Shown here piece by piece: positions 1 through 9,190 of a stretch of 64,000 nt of DNA. Position 1 is the first letter of the stretch. Each line of letters starts with the position of its first letter. Below the pieces are notes generated by a model. The model did no database searches. It worked only from the letters and a program-made list of their open reading frames with translations, and was not told the origin of the DNA. A program made the translations under genes and the position numbers. The DNA is from Dissulfurirhabdus thermomarina (GTDB lineage: Bacteria > Desulfobacterota > Dissulfuribacteria > Dissulfuribacterales > Dissulfurirhabdaceae), in NCBI RefSeq assembly GCF_012979235.1, contig NZ_JAATWC010000001.1, positions 315,001 through 379,000 of the forward strand, given 5' to 3'.

Positions 1-735
1 GGTGGTGAAGATGGTCTCCGGCGCAAGACCCATCTCCTCGAGCCGGTCGAGCACCACCCGGATCATGACCTCCGGGCCGCAGACCAGGGCGCTCGTCCGC
101 TCCGGTCGGAGGTCCACCTCGTCGAAGAGCGTGGTCACGAGGCCCACCCGGCCCTGCCAGGCCGCGTCCCCCCGGTCCACGGTGACGCGGCACCGCAGGC
201 CCTCCCCGGCATTCCAGCCGTCCAGCTCCCGGGAAAAGCAGATGTCGGACGGGGTCCGGCAGCCGTAGAGCACGGTGAGGGCGCCGTAGCGCTCCCGCGC
301 CGCGAGACAGGCCAGGAGGGCGGACCTCAGCGGTGCCAGCCCGATGCCTCCGGCCACGAAGAGGAGGTCCCGGCCCTCCAGCTCTGCCATGGGGAAGGGG
401 CGGCCGTAGGGCCCCCGGATCCCTACCGTGTCGCCGGGGCCGAGGGTGTGCATCGCCCCTGTCAGCCGGCCGGCCCGGCGCACGGTGAGGGTGAGGCCGC
501 TCCCCCGCCCCGGCGGGGAGGAGATGGAGATGGGGGCCTCCCCCTGGTGCGGCACCGAGACCATGACGAACTGGCCCGGTTCGAAGGAGAAGGCCGCCTC
601 GGCCCCGGCGTCCGCCGGCTCGAGGACGAAGGTCTTGACCCGCGGGTTCTCGGGCCGCACCTCGCGGATACGGGCGGGCAGGGGCAGATAGGGGTTGGCC
701 GTGTATGTCGCGGTGGCATTGGACCGGGGGGTCAT
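1..735 (-). CDS. FAD/NAD(P)-binding oxidoreductase subunit, hydrogenase-gamma (HydG/AsrB) type, partial
   Basis: The C-terminus is cut off by the window edge; 245 residues are visible. The protein looks like a ferredoxin-NADP reductase-type flavoprotein: an FAD-binding beta barrel with PGQFVMVS and APISISS, followed by a nucleotide-binding half with VAGGIGLAPLR, LYGCR and VCGPEVM. Such subunits carry electrons between Fe-S partners and NAD(P)H in sulfhydrogenases and anaerobic sulfite reductases. Its ATG overlaps the stop of the Fe-S gene upstream (ATGA), and that gene follows a formate dehydrogenase. I infer it is the NAD(P)-reactive arm of a cytoplasmic formate dehydrogenase complex. The last 30-40 residues, with the usual Cys-rich [2Fe-2S] tail, are not visible. 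Confidence 0.88.
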   Translation of the reverse strand, partial: MTPRSNATATYTANPYLPLPARIREVRPENPRVKTFVLEPADAGAEAAFSFEPGQFVMVSVPHQGEAPISISSPPGRGSGLTLTVRRAGRLTGAMHTLGPGDTVGIRGPYGRPFPMAELEGRDLLFVAGGIGLAPLRSALLACLAARERYGALTVLYGCRTPSDICFSRELDGWNAGEGLRCRVTVDRGDAAWQGRVGLVTTLFDEVDLRPERTSALVCGPEVMIRVVLDRLEEMGLAPETIFTT

Positions 736-1820
736 CTGGCATCCTCGTCGGTGGCATGGTGATTGCCGAAACTGCAGACCATCTCCACGAAGCGGGCCAT
801 GTCCACTCCGCCGAAGCAGATGCCCAGGCAGCGGCCGCAGCCGACGCAGCTCGGCCGTCCATGCCGCGCCACGTCGTGCCGGAGCTTGTGGAGGAAGCGC
901 CGTCGGACGCGCTCCGTGGCGCCGTCGACGGGGTTGGCGTCCCCGGCCATGCGGGTGAAGCCGGAGAAGGTACAGGCGTCCCACGTGCGCACCCGTTCGC
1001 CGTGGTGTTCGTCCAGGGGCTGGTCGGTGATGGTGAAGCAGGTGCAGGTGGGGCAGACGAAGGCACAGCCGCCGCAGTCCTGGCACCGCTCGGAGAGCCG
1101 CCGGACCACGCCCTCCGGCTCCCGGCCCGCGAGGAGGCCCACGGCCAGGTCCACGTGGATCTTCCGCTCGAAGAGGCCCCGGGCCTCGAGGGCTGCCTGG
1201 AACTGGGCCTGGCGGTCCGGCTCGCCGGCCGGCTGGAAGAAGGCCGGCCAGCGGGCCACGATCTCCGCTCCGCCGGGCTTTCCGGTCTCCACGTAGAAGC
1301 GGTCGCCGAGGTCGAAGAGCTGGAGGTCGAAGCCCAGCTCCAGGGAGGGGCCGGTTCGGGTGGCGTTGCAGAAACAGCCGGCGAAGGGGTGGTGGCAGGC
1401 GAGGGTGGCGAAGACGGCCCCCGCCCGCCGCCGCTGGTAGTAGGCATCCCGCCGCCGGCCCTTGAGGAAGACCAGGTCGCAGTAGAGGACCCCGAAGAGA
1501 TCGCAGGAGCGGACCCCGAAGTAGACCGTGGGCCGCTCCTCGGGGAGATGGGTCTCGAAGGCGTAGCGGTGCCCGCCCCCGGTATCCGGCGCCACGGTGT
1601 AGGAGAAGAGCCGCTCCCGCTGGGGGAAGAAGAAGCCCTTCAGGGAGTTCTGCGGTCGCGCCTCCAGGTCCAGGCCGTCTTCTTCGAGGTCCGTCACCGG
1701 GGCATAGAGGGTGTCGCCGTAGCCGTTGCGGACCGGCGCCACCAGCCGCCGGTCCCGGCCGAGGCGGCGCAGCAGGGGCACGAGATGGTCCTTCTCCAGG
1801 ATGAAGGCGTCCTGCGGCAT
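732..1820 (-). CDS. 4Fe-4S dicluster protein, hydrogenase/sulfhydrogenase beta-subunit (HydB) type
   Basis: A 362-residue Fe-S electron-transfer subunit. Two C-terminal cysteine clusters are visible: CQDCGGCAFVCPTC at about residues 246-259 and CVGCGRCLGIC at about 325-335. The N-terminal half, with VYFGVRSCDLFGV and ACHHPFAGCFCNA, matches the HydB/AsrA family that bridges a catalytic subunit and a flavoprotein. I chose the ATG at 1820, one base after the fdhA stop, because an AGGAGG lies just upstream inside fdhA; an in-frame ATG at 1853 would overlap fdhA and lacks this site. It probably relays electrons from formate dehydrogenase to the flavoprotein encoded next. Confidence 0.88.
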   Translation of the reverse strand: MPQDAFILEKDHLVPLLRRLGRDRRLVAPVRNGYGDTLYAPVTDLEEDGLDLEARPQNSLKGFFFPQRERLFSYTVAPDTGGGHRYAFETHLPEERPTVYFGVRSCDLFGVLYCDLVFLKGRRRDAYYQRRRAGAVFATLACHHPFAGCFCNATRTGPSLELGFDLQLFDLGDRFYVETGKPGGAEIVARWPAFFQPAGEPDRQAQFQAALEARGLFERKIHVDLAVGLLAGREPEGVVRRLSERCQDCGGCAFVCPTCTCFTITDQPLDEHHGERVRTWDACTFSGFTRMAGDANPVDGATERVRRRFLHKLRHDVARHGRPSCVGCGRCLGICFGGVDMARFVEMVCSFGNHHATDEDAR

Positions 1821-1821
1821 C

Positions 1822-3873
1822 TCACGTGTCCTCCTTTTCCACCGCCACGGCACAGAGCTTGAGCTCGGGGCAGCGGGCCACCGGGTCGCAGCGGCTCACC
1901 GTGAGGGCGTTCACCGGGGCCTCGTGGAAGTGAAAGTCGGCGTAGAGCTGGCCGGGGGCCACCCGCCGGCTCAGCCGGGCGAAGAAGACGCAGTCCCCCC
2001 GGCGGGAGCGGACCCGGACCCGGTCCCCCGGCCGGACCCCGATCCGCTCGGCGTCCTCCGGGTGGATCTCGATCCAGGGCCGGTCGAGTTCCCGGGCCAG
2101 GGTGGCGGAGCGGCGGCTCATGGTGCCGGTGTGGTAGTGGTGGTAGGCACGGCCGGTGATGAGGCGCAGGGGGTGGTCATCGGAGAGCGGATCCACGGGT
2201 TCCACGGGGCTGGCCGGCTCGAAGCGGCCCCGGCCGCGGGCGAAGCTGTACTTGTGGAGGTAGGGGGTCCCGGGATGGTCCCGGTCCGGGCAGGGCCACT
2301 GGAGCCCCCAGGAGTCGCGGAGCCGGTCGTGGTACATCCCGCCGTAGATGGGGACGAGGAGGCAGATCTCCTCCATGACCTCGGCGGGCGAGCCGTAGGC
2401 CATGGGGTGGCCCATTCGGGCGGCGAGGGCGCAGACGATCCGGTCGTCGGGCCAGGCCTCGCCCACCGGCTCGATGGCCTGGTGCATGAGCTGCACCCGG
2501 CGCTCCGAGTTGGTCACCGTGCCGGTCTTTTCGGCGAAGGAGGCGGCGGGGAAGACCACGTCGGCCAGCCGGGCCGTCTCCGTGAGAAAGAGGTCCGAGA
2601 CCGCCAGGAAGTCCAGCCCCCGGAGGGTGGCCTCCACCCGGCTGGAGTCGGGGTCGCTGCGCACGGGGTTCTCGCCCATGACGTACATGGCCCGGACCGC
2701 CCCGGCCGCGCCGCCCGCCTCCCCGGGGCCGTGGGTCATCTCCAGCAGGGCCAGGCCGGGCCGCTCCGGCAGCTTGACCCCCCAGGCCCGTTCGAACTTG
2801 GCCCGCACCGCCGGGTCGGCCACCGGCTGGTAGCCGGGGAAGACGTTGGGCAGGGCGCCCATGTCGCAGGCCCCCTGGACGTTGTTCTGCCCGCGCAGGG
2901 GGTCGACGCCGGTGAACTCCCGTTCCACGTGGCCCGTCAGCATGGCGAGGTTGGCGTAGGACTGGACGTTGGCCGTCCCGCAGACGTGCTGCGTCACCCC
3001 GAGGCAGTAGCAGATGACCGAACGCTGGGCCCGGGCGTAGATCCGGGCCGCCTTCAGGATCAGCTCCTTTGCCACCCCGGTCGCCTCGGCCGCCTGGTCG
3101 ATGTCCACCTGGAGGAGGTGGTCGCGCAGGGCGAAGAAGTTCTCGGTACGCATCTCGATGAAGAGGTCGTCGACGAGGTTCTCGTCGAGGATGGCGCGCA
3201 TGAGGCCGCTGGCCAGGGAGATGTCGGTTCCGGGCCGCAGCCGGAGGTGGATGTGGGCCCGCCGGGCCAGGGCCGTCTCGCGGGGGTCGACGACGATGAG
3301 GCGGGCGCCGCGGTCCACGGCGTCGAAGATGCGGCGGGCCACCTGGGGATGGGCCTCGGTGGTGTTGGAGCCCGCCACCAGGATGACCTCGGCCTCCTCC
3401 AGCTCGTTGATGGAGTTGGTCATGGCCCCGCTGCCGAAGGTGGTGGCGAGACCCGCCACCGTGGGGGCGTGTCAGAGCCGGGCGCAGTGGTCGATGTTGT
3501 GGGTGCCGAGCACCGCCCGGGTGAAGCGCTGGAGGAGGTAGTTCTCCTCGTTGGTGCACTTGGCCGAGGCCAGGACGCCGATGGCGTCCGGGCCGTGGCG
3601 TTCCTTCGCCCGGGCGAGCCCGTCGGCGGCCCGGTCCAGGGCCTCGTCCCACGAGGCCGGCCGGAGGCGCCCGTTCCGGCGCACGAGGGGCCGCGTGAGC
3701 CGGTCGGGGTGGTGGATGAACTCGTGGACGTGCCACCCCTTGGCGCAGAGGTTGCCGCGGGAGACGGGGTGGCGCCGGCTCGGAGCCACGCCGGTCACCC
3801 GCCCGTCCTCCACCTGGAGGTAGAGGCCGCAGCCGCAGCCGCAGTAGCAACAGACGCTCATCACATGGCGCAT
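1822..3873 (-). CDS. fdhA: Formate dehydrogenase alpha subunit, selenocysteine-containing
   Basis: A molybdenum/tungsten bis-MGD enzyme oxidising formate to CO2. The reading frame is interrupted by one TGA (3474-3472), read here as Sec134, for a 683-residue product. The site sits in CARL-U-HAPTVAGLA, which matches the FdhF active-site context where Sec ligates the metal and is followed by the catalytic His. The N-terminus has the [4Fe-4S] ligands CCYCGCGCG and CAKGW. Later motifs (GSGAMTNSINE, VVDPRET, YCLGVTQHVCG) and the C-terminal VRPGDRVRVRSRRG cofactor-binding domain are typical. A GGT-CT-loop SECIS hairpin follows the TGA directly. The start has GGGAGGT upstream. The gene lies 85 bp downstream of nrdJ, so it may share the met-nrdJ transcript or have its own weak promoter. 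Confidence 0.95.
3442..3474 (-). promoter_or_regulatory. Bacterial SECIS element for the fdhA Sec codon
   Basis: The TGA at 3474-3472 is followed by 11 nt and then a perfect 7-bp stem, GGTGGCG (3460-3454) pairing with CGCCACC (3448-3442). The stem closes a GGTCT loop (3453-3449). Spacing and the GGUCU loop match the SelB-binding SECIS of E. coli fdhF. The hairpin lies in coding sequence, so it constrains the codons for residues 139-144. Confidence 0.93.
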
Positions 3874-3958
3874 GGCAGACCTCCCGGTCCCTGGCGGACC
3901 CTACCGAACGTATCGGCCGGCCGCTCCGTCTTGAACAACGACCGGCGGGCCGGGACGG

Positions 3959-5734
3959 CTAGAGCCGGCACTCCCCGGGGTCGCAGCGGGCGGTGTGGTC
4001 CGCCAGGAAGGCGGCGTCCCCGGCGCCGAGCTCGAGCACCTGGCCCGCCTTGCTCCCGTAGCGATAGACGGTGATCCCCTTCAGGCCGAGTTCCCAGGCG
4101 CGGCGGAAGACGGCGGCCACGTCGGCCGGCGTTGCCGCCGGCGGCAGGTTCACCGTCTTCGAGACGGAGTTGTCCACGTGGCGTTGGAAGGCGGCCTGGA
4201 CGGCGAGGTGCCGTTCGGGCGGGACCTCGAGGGCGGTGACGAAACGGCTCCGGAGGGTCTCCGGGACGTCCGGGACGGCGGAGAGGCGGCCCCGGCGGCG
4301 GACATCCTCCACCAGGCGCCGGGGATCGAGGCCGTGGGCCCGGGCGGCGGCCTCGAAGAGGGGGTTCACCTCGGTGAGTATCTCGCCGTCGAGGGCCCGC
4401 CGGCGGTAGGCCAGGGCGAAGAAGGGCTCGATGCCGGCGCTGGTCCCGGCGATGATCCCGAGGGTCCCGGTGGGGGCGATGGCGGTCCGGGTGGCGTTTC
4501 GGACCGGCACGTCCCCGGCGGGACCGCCGCGGCGCCAGGCGGGGTAGGGGCCGCGCTCCCGGGCCAGCTCCCGCGAGGCCGCGAGGGCCGCCTCGGCCAG
4601 CTCCCGGGCGACGTCCCCGGCCACGGCGACCGCCTCGTCCGAGTCGTAGGAGATACCCATCCGGACCAGCATCTCGGCGAATCCCATGACACCGAGCCCG
4701 ATCTTGCGGGTGGCGGCGGCCGCCTCCGCCAGCGGCTGGAGGGGATAGCGGCACACCTCGATGACGTCGTCCAGGAACCGGACCGCCTCGGCGGCGAGGC
4801 GGCGCAGGCGCCGGCGGTCCAGCCGGGCGCCGGTCCCGTCCCCCCGCACCAGCCGGGCGAGGTTCAGGGAGCCCAGGTTGCACGACTCGTAGGGCAGCAG
4901 CGGAACCTCGCCGCAGGGGTTCGTGGCCTCGATGGGGCCGAGTTCGGGAACGGGATTGGCCCTGGCCACGGCGTCGAGGAAGAGAAGCCCGGGATCTCCG
5001 CAGGCCCAGGCGGCCTCGGCCATGGCGGCCAGGACCTCGGCGGCGTCCAGCCGGCCCACCCGTTCCCCGGTGCGCGGGTGGACCAGCGGGTAGGTCCGTC
5101 CCGCGGCCGCCGCCTCCATGAAGGCGTCGGTGACCCCCACGGAGAGGTTGAAGTTCTGGAGGCTCACCCCGTCGAGCTTGGCCCGGACGAAGGCCAGGAC
5201 GTCCGGGTGGTCCACCCGGAGGACCCCCATGTTGGCGCCCCGGCGCTTGCCGCCCTGCCGGATGTTCTCGGTGGCGCAGTCGAAGATCTTCATGAACGAC
5301 ACCGGGCCGGAGGCCGCGCCGCCCGTGCTGGCCACGAGGTCGCCGGCGGGGCGGAGGCGGGAGAAGGAGAAGCCCGTCCCGCCGCCGGTCCGCTGGACCA
5401 GGGCCATGTCCCGGACGGCCCCGAAGATGCCCTCCATGGTGTCGGGCACCGGGAGTACGAAGCAGGCCGAGAGCTGGCCCAGGGCCGTGCCGGCGTTCAT
5501 GAGGGTGGGGCTGTTGGGGAGGAAGTATCCCCCGGTCATGAGGCGGCGGAAGCGGCCTTCCCACCGGGCGGCGGCTCCGGGGCCGCCGAAGCGGAGCTCG
5601 GCCCCTGCCACCGCCCGGGCCACCCGGGCGAAGAGGTCCTCCGGGCTCTCGGCGATGCGTCCCCGGGCATCCCGCCGCAGATAGCGGGCCTCGAGCACCC
5701 GGCGGGCATTTTCGGAGATGTGCAGGGGTTTCAC
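3959..5734 (-). CDS. nrdJ: Adenosylcobalamin-dependent (class II) ribonucleotide reductase
   Basis: A 591-residue class II enzyme reducing ribonucleotides to deoxyribonucleotides with coenzyme B12, without oxygen or a small subunit. It shows the barrel motif NPCGEVPLLPYESCNLGS near residue 272 (active-site Asn/Cys/Glu), LSACFVLPVPDTMEGIF with the substrate-side cysteine, GTGFSFSRLRP, and TGTLGIIAGTSAGIEPFF. The short C-terminal tail has CDPGEC, a plausible redox-active cysteine pair. The GTG start at 5734 overlaps the metW stop (GTGA) and has GGAGG seven bases upstream. Translational coupling to the methionine genes is implied; both pathways depend on B12 in many anaerobes, but that link is inference. 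Confidence 0.95.
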   Translation of the reverse strand: MKPLHISENARRVLEARYLRRDARGRIAESPEDLFARVARAVAGAELRFGGPGAAARWEGRFRRLMTGGYFLPNSPTLMNAGTALGQLSACFVLPVPDTMEGIFGAVRDMALVQRTGGGTGFSFSRLRPAGDLVASTGGAASGPVSFMKIFDCATENIRQGGKRRGANMGVLRVDHPDVLAFVRAKLDGVSLQNFNLSVGVTDAFMEAAAAGRTYPLVHPRTGERVGRLDAAEVLAAMAEAAWACGDPGLLFLDAVARANPVPELGPIEATNPCGEVPLLPYESCNLGSLNLARLVRGDGTGARLDRRRLRRLAAEAVRFLDDVIEVCRYPLQPLAEAAAATRKIGLGVMGFAEMLVRMGISYDSDEAVAVAGDVARELAEAALAASRELARERGPYPAWRRGGPAGDVPVRNATRTAIAPTGTLGIIAGTSAGIEPFFALAYRRRALDGEILTEVNPLFEAAARAHGLDPRRLVEDVRRRGRLSAVPDVPETLRSRFVTALEVPPERHLAVQAAFQRHVDNSVSKTVNLPPAATPADVAAVFRRAWELGLKGITVYRYGSKAGQVLELGAGDAAFLADHTARCDPGECRL

Positions 5735-6405
5735 GGGCACCTCCTCCACTCGCTTCGGGTGCGCGGCCCGGCCTCCAGCTCGAAGAGCGCCAGGGCCGCC
5801 CGGAGGCCGGGCAGGCGCCGGACGGGCCGCGGCTCCCCCCGCCGGCCGATCGCCGCGAAGGCCTCCCCCCGGATTCCTATTTTGCGCTCTCGGCACAGGA
5901 TGCGAAAGTCCGCCACCGTGACGAGGCGGATGTGCGGGGTCTCGTGCCACCCGTAAGGAAGGGCGGCGGTGACGGGGAGCCGGCCCCGGAGGCCGAGCCG
6001 CAGCCGGATCCGCCAGTGGGCGAAGTTGGGCACGGTGACCAGGGCCAGGGGGGCCAGCCGGAGGGCCGTTTCGAGTGCGGCCGCGGGGTCCCGGAGGAGG
6101 GGGAGCACCTGGTTCAGGATCACCACGTCGAAGGTGCCGGCGGCGAAGTCCCGAAGGCCGGCCTCGATGTCCCCGTGTGCCACGCAGAGGCCGCGGGCGA
6201 TGGCCTCCGCCGCCGCCCCCGGGTCCAGCTCGATCCCCGTCCCCCGGGCCGCCCGCTCCCGCTCGATGCGCTGGAGCAGGGCGCCGTCGCCGCAGCCGAG
6301 GTCCAGGACCCGGGCCCCTCGGGGCACCCGGCCCGCGATCCACGGGTCGAGGGCGCGGTCCCGCAGCCGGGTCCGGGCCCAGTCCACGGCAGGGCCGGGC
6401 CTCAT
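5731..6405 (-). CDS. metW: MetW-like methyltransferase-fold protein
   Basis: A 224-residue SAM-dependent methyltransferase-fold protein: VLDLGCGDGALL is motif I, followed by GIELDP and DVVILNQVLPLL. The MetW signatures VTVPNFAHWRIR and PYGWHETPHIR are present. MetW pairs with MetX in homoserine acylation in many proteobacteria. The gene is sandwiched with 4-nt overlaps between metX upstream and nrdJ downstream, as expected for a coupled metX-metW unit. The length is normal for the family. Confidence 0.94.
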   Translation of the reverse strand: MRPGPAVDWARTRLRDRALDPWIAGRVPRGARVLDLGCGDGALLQRIERERAARGTGIELDPGAAAEAIARGLCVAHGDIEAGLRDFAAGTFDVVILNQVLPLLRDPAAALETALRLAPLALVTVPNFAHWRIRLRLGLRGRLPVTAALPYGWHETPHIRLVTVADFRILCRERKIGIRGEAFAAIGRRGEPRPVRRLPGLRAALALFELEAGPRTRSEWRRCP

Positions 6406-7577
6406 GTCGCCTCCCGGTCCAGGCGGTCCAGGAACCCGGCCACCAGGTCGCCCATGCGGTGGCCGGGCAGGAGAAAGGCGTCGTGGCCCTGGTGGGTTCG
6501 GATCTCGCAGTAGGAGACCTCCCGCCCGGCCAGCCGCATGGCCCGAACCATCTCCTCGGAAAGGGCGGCGGGGAAGAGCCAGTCGCTGGAGAAGGAGACC
6601 ACCAGGAAGCGGCACGCGGCCCGGCGGAAGGCCGCCTCCAGGGAACCCCGGCCGGCGGCGAGGTCGAACCGGTCCATGGCCCGGGTGATGTGGACGAAGG
6701 TGTTGGCGTCGAACCGGTCCACGAATCGGCGGCCCTGGTGGTGGAGGTAGCGTTCCACCTCGAAGCCGCCGGTACCGGCCGTGCCGCCGCCCCGCCGGGC
6801 GAACTTCCGCACCATGGCCTCTTCCGAGAGGTAGGTGATGTGGCCGATCATGCGGGCCAGGGCAAGGCCTGCCCGCGGCGGGTCCGCGGCCTCGTAGCGG
6901 CCCCCCCGCCAGCCTGGGTCGCGGAAGATGGCCTGGCGGGCCACCTCGTGGAAGGCGATGGCCTGGGGCGAAAGGCGCGGGGCCGTGGCGAGGGCCACGG
7001 CGCCGGCCACCCGCGCCGGGTGCCGCACGGCCCACTCGAGGGCCTGCATGCCGCCCATGGAGCCGCCGATCACCGCGAGCAGGCGGGGGATGCCGAGCCG
7101 GTCCAGGAGCCGGGCCTGGAGCTCGACCTGGTCGCCGATGGTGTAGGCGGGGAAGTCCGGCCCGTAGGGCCGCCCGGTGGCCGGGTCGATACTGGCCGGC
7201 CCGGTGGTGCCCGCGCATCCCCCGAGGAAGTTGCTGCAGATCACGAAGTAGCGCCGGGTGTCCAGGGGCTTGCCCGGCCCGATCATGAGGTCCCACCACC
7301 CCGGGCGTTCCCCGGGGACGCCGCGATGGAAGCCCGCGGCGTGGGCGTCGCCGGAGAGGGCGTGGCAGACGAGCACGGCGTTTCGGCGGCCCGGCGCCAG
7401 GCGCCCGTAGGTCTCGTAGGCCACGGTGACCGGGTTGAGACGGGCGCCGCACTCGAGCCGGAAGGGCGCGGCCGGGGTGTCGAAGGTCTCCGTCCGGGTT
7501 CGGACGCGGCCGACGGAGCCGCCCGGGGCGACCGCCGTGGCGGCTGCGGCGAGGCGGGGGGAGGCACCGGTGGTCAT
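6402..7577 (-). CDS. metX: Homoserine O-acetyltransferase
   Basis: A 391-residue alpha/beta hydrolase that acylates homoserine, the first committed step of methionine synthesis. The nucleophile elbow is GGSMGG (Ser about 173). The acid and base are seen as SSDWLF and [18 protein letters not shown] and [12 protein letters not shown] form the oxyanion and substrate region. The ATG overlaps the metY stop (ATGA) and has GGAGG upstream. With metY it makes the direct sulfhydrylation route to homocysteine. Acetyl rather than succinyl specificity is assumed from family and partner. Confidence 0.96.
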   Translation of the reverse strand: MTTGASPRLAAAATAVAPGGSVGRVRTRTETFDTPAAPFRLECGARLNPVTVAYETYGRLAPGRRNAVLVCHALSGDAHAAGFHRGVPGERPGWWDLMIGPGKPLDTRRYFVICSNFLGGCAGTTGPASIDPATGRPYGPDFPAYTIGDQVELQARLLDRLGIPRLLAVIGGSMGGMQALEWAVRHPARVAGAVALATAPRLSPQAIAFHEVARQAIFRDPGWRGGRYEAADPPRAGLALARMIGHITYLSEEAMVRKFARRGGGTAGTGGFEVERYLHHQGRRFVDRFDANTFVHITRAMDRFDLAAGRGSLEAAFRRAACRFLVVSFSSDWLFPAALSEEMVRAMRLAGREVSYCEIRTHQGHDAFLLPGHRMGDLVAGFLDRLDREAT

Positions 7578-8857
7578 GGCACCGCCTCCAGGGCCCGGTC
7601 GATGTCCTCGATGATGTCCGCCGCGTCCTCGATGCCCACCGAGAGACGGACGAAGTCGTCGGTGACCCCGGCCCGGCGCCGTTCCTCCGGGGCCAACTGC
7701 TGGTGGGTGGTGGAGGCGGGGTGGATCACCAGGGACTTGGCATCGCCGATATTGGCGAGGTGCGACAGCAGCCGGACGTTCTCGATGAAGCGGACGCCCG
7801 CCGGGTAGCCGCCCCGGACCCCGAAGCCCACGATGGCGCCGAAGCCCCCGCCGAGGTATCGCGCGGCCAGGTCATGGGTGGGGTGGTCCTCGAGGCCGGG
7901 GTACCGGACCCAGGCGACCTTGGGGTGGCCGGCCAGGTGCCGGGCCACGGCCAGGGCGTTGGCACAGTGGCGTTCCATGCGCAGTGGAAGGGTCTCGAGG
8001 CCCTGGAGGAAGAGGAAGGCGTTGAAGGGGGAGAGGGCGGGGCCGAGGTCCCGGAGGTACCGGGTGCGGAGCCGGGCGATGTAGGCCAGGTCCCCGAAGG
8101 CCTCCTTGTAGACCAGCCCGTGGTAGCTGGGGTCCGGCCGGTGGAGACCGGGGAACCGGTCCTCGGGCCAGGGGAAGCGTCCCGAGTCCACGACGATGCC
8201 GCCGATGGAGGTCCCGTGGCCGCCGATGAACTTGGTGGCGGAGTAGATCACCACGTCGGCCCCGTGGTCGATGGGGCGCCAGAGTCCGGGGGCCACGGTG
8301 TTGTCCACCAGGAGGGGCACCCCCGCCTCGTGGGCCGCTTCGGCCAGTGCCTCGAAATCCGGGACGTCCAGTTTCGGGTTCCCGATGCTCTCCACGTAGA
8401 GGGCCCTGGCGGCGGGGCCGAGAGCGCGGCGCACGGCGGCGGGGTCCGCCGGGTCCACGAACCGGACGGTGATCCCGAGGTCCGCCAGGGTGTGGCGGAA
8501 GAGGTTGAAAGTGCCGCCGTAGAGGCTCGAAGAGGCCACGATCTCGTCGCCGGCGCGGGCCAGGTTCAGGAGGGCCAGGGTGATGGCGGCCTGGCCGGAG
8601 GCCACGGCCACCGCCGCCGCGCCGCCGTCGATGAGGGCCATGCGGCGCTCGAGGACGTCGGTGGTGGGGTTCATCATCCGGGTGTAGATGTTGCCGGGGG
8701 CGCGCAGGGCGAAGAGGTCGGCGGCGTGGGCCGCGTCCCGGAAGAGGTAGGAGGTGGTCTGGTAGACGGGGACGGCCCGGGCCCCGGTGGCGGGGTCCGG
8801 GGCCTGGCCCCCGTGGACGGCGAGGGTGGCGAGCCGATAGCGGCGGTCGTGGGCCAT
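7574..8857 (-). CDS. metY: O-acetylhomoserine sulfhydrylase (aminocarboxypropyltransferase)
   Basis: A 427-residue PLP enzyme of the Cys/Met metabolism family, converting O-acetylhomoserine and sulfide to homocysteine. The PLP lysine lies in [11 protein letters not shown] (about Lys209). [25 protein letters not shown] and [12 protein letters not shown] are typical. It is the first gene of the met-nrdJ-fdh cluster and follows a leader of about 300 nt. A GAGGA sits eight bases before the ATG. In a sulfide-rich anaerobe direct sulfhydrylation is the expected route; no metB or metC is visible in the window. Confidence 0.96.
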   Translation of the reverse strand: MAHDRRYRLATLAVHGGQAPDPATGARAVPVYQTTSYLFRDAAHAADLFALRAPGNIYTRMMNPTTDVLERRMALIDGGAAAVAVASGQAAITLALLNLARAGDEIVASSSLYGGTFNLFRHTLADLGITVRFVDPADPAAVRRALGPAARALYVESIGNPKLDVPDFEALAEAAHEAGVPLLVDNTVAPGLWRPIDHGADVVIYSATKFIGGHGTSIGGIVVDSGRFPWPEDRFPGLHRPDPSYHGLVYKEAFGDLAYIARLRTRYLRDLGPALSPFNAFLFLQGLETLPLRMERHCANALAVARHLAGHPKVAWVRYPGLEDHPTHDLAARYLGGGFGAIVGFGVRGGYPAGVRFIENVRLLSHLANIGDAKSLVIHPASTTHQQLAPEERRRAGVTDDFVRLSVGIEDAADIIEDIDRALEAVP

Positions 8858-9154
8858 GGGGAGATTCCTCGGCGGCGGCCGGCACCGCCCGGAGGGCGGG
8901 CGCGGCGGTCTGGCGGCGCCCGGCTTCCCGGGGCCGCGGACTCGAGTTGTTCAGGTGGTGGAATCGGGTGGAAGCGACCCGAGCACGCCGGTGGGGCGGC
9001 TCAGGTCGTGGGCATGAGACATGAACGCGGACGCCCGCTCCGGCAGGGGGCCGGCGGGGCGGCGGGGCGGCGGATGGGGTGCAGGGCGTTCATGCCGTTG
9101 TCCGTTTGTCCGTGGTCGGTGTCCGAGGCGGCCGACCTGCCGGCCGCGCTCCCT
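8858..9154 (-). promoter_or_regulatory. Long metY leader with several hairpins and a small upstream reading frame
   Basis: If transcription begins about 7 nt after the predicted -10, the leader is near 297 nt. It contains a GC hairpin (GCGGCCG/CGGCCGC near 9150-9130), a TCGGGT/ACCCGA hairpin near 8982-8964 and a CCGCCC/GGGCGG hairpin about 35 nt before the metY start. An ATG at about 9094 opens a frame of roughly 30 codons that ends at about 9003; I see no good ribosome site for it. I could not match the leader to the SAM-I, SAM-II or SAH riboswitch cores. It may be a regulatory RNA or an attenuator, but the class is unknown. Confidence 0.45.
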
Positions 9155-9160
9155 GTACAC

Positions 9161-9189
9161 TGTCTAAGACACCGGGGCGCCGGTGTCAA
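9161..9189 (-). promoter_or_regulatory. Predicted metY-operon promoter with palindromic operator in the spacer
   Basis: TTGACA (9189-9184), a 17-nt spacer and TAGACA (9166-9161) form a good sigma-70-type promoter directly behind the pncB stop. The spacer is filled by an inverted repeat, GACACCGG (9187-9180) and CCGGTGTC (9175-9168), with a 4-nt loop. A dimeric repressor binding here would block RNA polymerase. The same palindrome could act as a weak terminator for pncB, but no U-run follows it. Confidence 0.6.
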
Positions 9190-9190
9190 T

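Noticed and set aside
3472-3474. Stop codon splitting formate dehydrogenase into two pseudogene pieces
   Set aside because: The TGA is at the exact active-site Sec position and is followed by a textbook SECIS hairpin with a GGTCT loop, so it is a Sec codon.
705-4074. Long plus-strand reading frames opposite fdhA, its partner subunits and nrdJ
   Set aside because: Their products are low-complexity Gly/Ala/Val/Glu-rich translations opposite clearly identified genes, a by-product of high GC; the same applies at 13729-14925, 14928-17408, 27975-31376 and 42216-44423.
9003-9094. Small leader-peptide gene of about 30 codons before metY
   Set aside because: No ribosome site and no run of regulatory codons such as Met; kept only as part of the leader description.
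8858-9154. SAM riboswitch before metY
   Set aside because: I looked for the SAM-I, SAM-II and SAH core sequences and did not find them; the leader is reported as unclassified.
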